DNA of 34,646 bases from Limnobacter sp. (GTDB lineage Bacteria; Pseudomonadota; Gammaproteobacteria; Burkholderiales; Burkholderiaceae_E): contig JAAZBL010000150.1 of assembly GCA_012513825.1 (NCBI GenBank), positions 1 through 34,646 of the forward strand, read 5' to 3'. The notes below the pieces were generated by a model, which saw only the letters and a list, made by a program, of their open reading frames with translations, searched no databases and had not been told where the DNA came from. This document shows positions 32,690 to 34,646 of the stretch, piece after piece. Both the position numbers and the translations under genes were made by a program. The first letter of the stretch is position 1. Each line of letters opens with the position of its first letter.

Positions 32690-34258
32690 ATGCGGATCTT
32701 CGACTTCGACAACAGCTATGCGCGCGACCTGCCGGGCACCTACGTCGCCTGGAAGCCTGCGCAGGTTCCGCAGCCGCGGCTGCTGTTCCTGAACCGCCCG
32801 CTCGCCGAGGAGCTCGGGCTCGACGCCGATGCGCTCGACGGACCCGACGGTGCGGCGCTGTTCGCAGGCAACCGGGTGCCCGAAGGCGCCGAGCCGCTGG
32901 CCCAGGTCTACGCCGGACACCAGTTCGGCGGCTTCTCGCCGCAGCTCGGCGACGGTCGCGCGCTGCTGCTCGGCGAAATCATCGACCGCACCGGCCGCCG
33001 CCGCGACATCGCGTTCAAGGGTTCGGGTCGCACGCCGTTCTCGCGCGGCGGCGACGGCAAGGCGGCGGTCGGTCCGATGCTGCGCGAGGTGCTGATCGGC
33101 GAAGGCATGCACGCGCTCGGCATTCCGACCACGCGCGCGCTGGCGGTGGCGGCGACCGGCGAGCCCGTCCATCGCGAACAGGTGCTGCCCGGGGCCGTGC
33201 TGACGCGCGTCGCGGCGAGCCACCTGAGGGTCGGAACCTTCCAGTTCTTCGCGTCGCGCGGCGATATCGACACGCTGCGCCAGCTCGCCGACTACGCGAT
33301 CGCGCGCCACGATCCCGAACTTGCCGGTGTGCCCGATCGCTACCGGGCGCTGCTGCACGCGGTCGGACAGAGGCAGGCGCGGCTGATCGCGCAATGGATG
33401 AACGTCGGCTTCATCCACGGCGTGATGAACACCGACAACATGACGCTGTCCGGCGAGACGATCGATTACGGTCCGTGCGCGTTCATGGAGGCCTACGATC
33501 CGCGCGCCGTCTTCAGCAGCATCGACCACGGCGGGCGCTACGCCTACGCGAATCAGCCGCTGGTCGCCCGCTGGAATCTCGCCCGGCTGGCCGAAACGCT
33601 GATCATGCTGATGGCCGACATCGATGACGAAGCACAGCTGAAGCAGGCCGTCGAGCAGGTCACCGAAATCATCGACGCGTTCCCCGGCTGGTACGCGGCC
33701 GCACTGCTCGAAGGCCAGCGCGCGAAGCTGGGTTTGCAGTCGGCGACGGCCGACGACGATAAAGGCGATCGCGAACTCGCCGACGACTGGCTCGCGCTGC
33801 TGCAGACGCACAAGGTCGATTTCACGCTCGCCTGGCGCCGGCTCGCCGACGCGGCGCAGGGCAACGAAGCGCCGCTGCGCGCGCTGTTCGCCGACGCGCA
33901 GGCGCCGTCGGTCTGGCTCGCGCGCTGGCACGCACGCTGCGCCGCGGACGACGCGGTGGCCGCGAGCGAGGGTTCGGCCGCATCCGCGCAACGCGCGCCC
34001 GCGGCCTCAGCGCAGGACGGGCACGAGGCCGCGCGCCGTGCGCAGCGGATGCGTGCCGTGAACCCGCTGGTGATCCCGCGCAACCATCGGGTCGAAGAGG
34101 CGCTCGCCGCCGCGTCGAACGACGACGACCTCGGTCCGTTCGAGCGCCTGCTCGAGGCGCTGCGCCGGCCCTGGGACGACGGTCCCTCGCAGACTCCGTT
34201 CGCCGAGCCGGCCCCGGCCGAAGTCACTGCCTGCTATCGGACCTTCTGCGGCACCTGA
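32690..34258 (+). CDS. selO: Protein adenylyltransferase SelO (YdiU family)
   Basis: VYAGHQFGGFSPQLGDGRALLLGEIIDRTGRRRDIAFKGSGRTPFSRGGDGKAAVGPMLREVLIGEGMHALGIPTTRALAVAATGE, WMNVGFIHGVMNTDNMTLSGETIDYGPCAFMEAYDP. Confidence 0.96.
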   Translation: MRIFDFDNSYARDLPGTYVAWKPAQVPQPRLLFLNRPLAEELGLDADALDGPDGAALFAGNRVPEGAEPLAQVYAGHQFGGFSPQLGDGRALLLGEIIDRTGRRRDIAFKGSGRTPFSRGGDGKAAVGPMLREVLIGEGMHALGIPTTRALAVAATGEPVHREQVLPGAVLTRVAASHLRVGTFQFFASRGDIDTLRQLADYAIARHDPELAGVPDRYRALLHAVGQRQARLIAQWMNVGFIHGVMNTDNMTLSGETIDYGPCAFMEAYDPRAVFSSIDHGGRYAYANQPLVARWNLARLAETLIMLMADIDDEAQLKQAVEQVTEIIDAFPGWYAAALLEGQRAKLGLQSATADDDKGDRELADDWLALLQTHKVDFTLAWRRLADAAQGNEAPLRALFADAQAPSVWLARWHARCAADDAVAASEGSAASAQRAPAASAQDGHEAARRAQRMRAVNPLVIPRNHRVEEALAAASNDDDLGPFERLLEALRRPWDDGPSQTPFAEPAPAEVTACYRTFCGT

Positions 34259-34280
34259 AGGACCTTCTGCGGGACCTGAA
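34239..34280. repeat. 21-bp tandem duplication spanning the selO stop codon
   Basis: GGACCTTCTGCGGCACCTGAA (34239-34259) / GGACCTTCTGCGGGACCTGAA (34260-34280), one mismatch. Confidence 0.95.
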
Positions 34281-34354
34281 GCCGATCGTGCCGCGATCGC
34301 CCGCGGTCGCGTCGCTATACTCGCGGCATCCGCAAGAGCTTCGAAGGAAATCCG

Positions 34355-34646
34355 ATGACCGTGCATTCGCTGGCGCCCTCGCGCACCCCCGATCCCGTCC
34401 AGCAGGCCAGGATCCACCTGGCCGCTGCGCTGCGCCTGGCCGTGCTGCACGAACTCGACGAGGGCATCGACAACCACTTCACGGTCGCCGTGCCCGGCCA
34501 GCGCGACCGCTACCTGATTCTGCCCTTCGGGCTGCACTGGTCCGAAGCGAAGGCCAGCGACATGATCGTCTTCGACGAAGCCGGCCGCACGATCGAAGGC
34601 CAGGGCGTCGTCGAACTGTCGGCGCAGTGCATTCACGCGCCGATCC
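34355..34646 (+). CDS. Class II aldolase/adducin family protein, 3' truncated by window edge
   Basis: MTVHSLAPSRTPDPVQQARIHLAAALRLAVLHELDEGIDNHFTVAVPGQRDRYLILPFGLHWSEAKASDMIVFDEAG; ATG after AAGGAAAT; runs off the window end. Confidence 0.85.
   Translation, partial: MTVHSLAPSRTPDPVQQARIHLAAALRLAVLHELDEGIDNHFTVAVPGQRDRYLILPFGLHWSEAKASDMIVFDEAGRTIEGQGVVELSAQCIHAPI

Noticed and set aside
31127-33991. 954-aa minus-strand ORF spanning several genes
   Set aside because: Antisense to selO and the hypothetical gene and overlapping the real ligase in another frame; composition is typical of a shadow frame.
34316-34321. TATACT -10 element upstream of the class II aldolase
   Set aside because: Good -10 match, but no convincing -35 at 17 bp; not called as a promoter.

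Overview
GC-rich chromosomal window, most likely from a Burkholderiales-type betaproteobacterium (inferred from gene content and order). It is densely coding. Main blocks, left to right: a truncated di-haem cytochrome c peroxidase-like gene and a DUF4142 gene; a cobalamin riboswitch followed by btuB-btuF-btuC-btuD-cobQ; a minus-strand Zn-dependent alcohol/formaldehyde dehydrogenase with a DUF4267-like membrane gene; a hypothetical gene plus DUF421 (YetF) gene; icd; DUF192; GlsB/YeaQ; sodB; xseA; an exbB-exbD-lpxK-Trm112-kdsB-adk block; hppA (K+-independent signature); an SDR dehydrogenase; a P2A-type cation ATPase; DUF1269; a class V aminotransferase; a two-gene EntE/DhbE-like ligase plus flavin monooxygenase operon resembling CoA-dependent salicylate 5-hydroxylation; a coiled-coil hypothetical; selO; and a truncated class II aldolase. 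I found no CRISPR array, tRNA, rRNA, IS element or prophage. Nothing here is clearly a new multi-gene system. The most unusual signals are: (1) a 21-bp tandem duplication across the selO stop codon that repeats the Cys-containing C-terminal peptide RTFCGT after an in-frame UGA; (2) a 14-unit in-frame hexanucleotide array and a separate 18-bp repeat inside lpxK; (3) a 37-residue low-complexity insertion in a conserved part of CobQ; (4) a duplicated 27-bp element upstream of the dehydrogenase in which each copy pairs a Shine-Dalgarno-like GGAGGT with an anti-SD arm; (5) several clean palindromes in intergenic regions. All calls come from reading the sequence and remembered family motifs; no database search was run.
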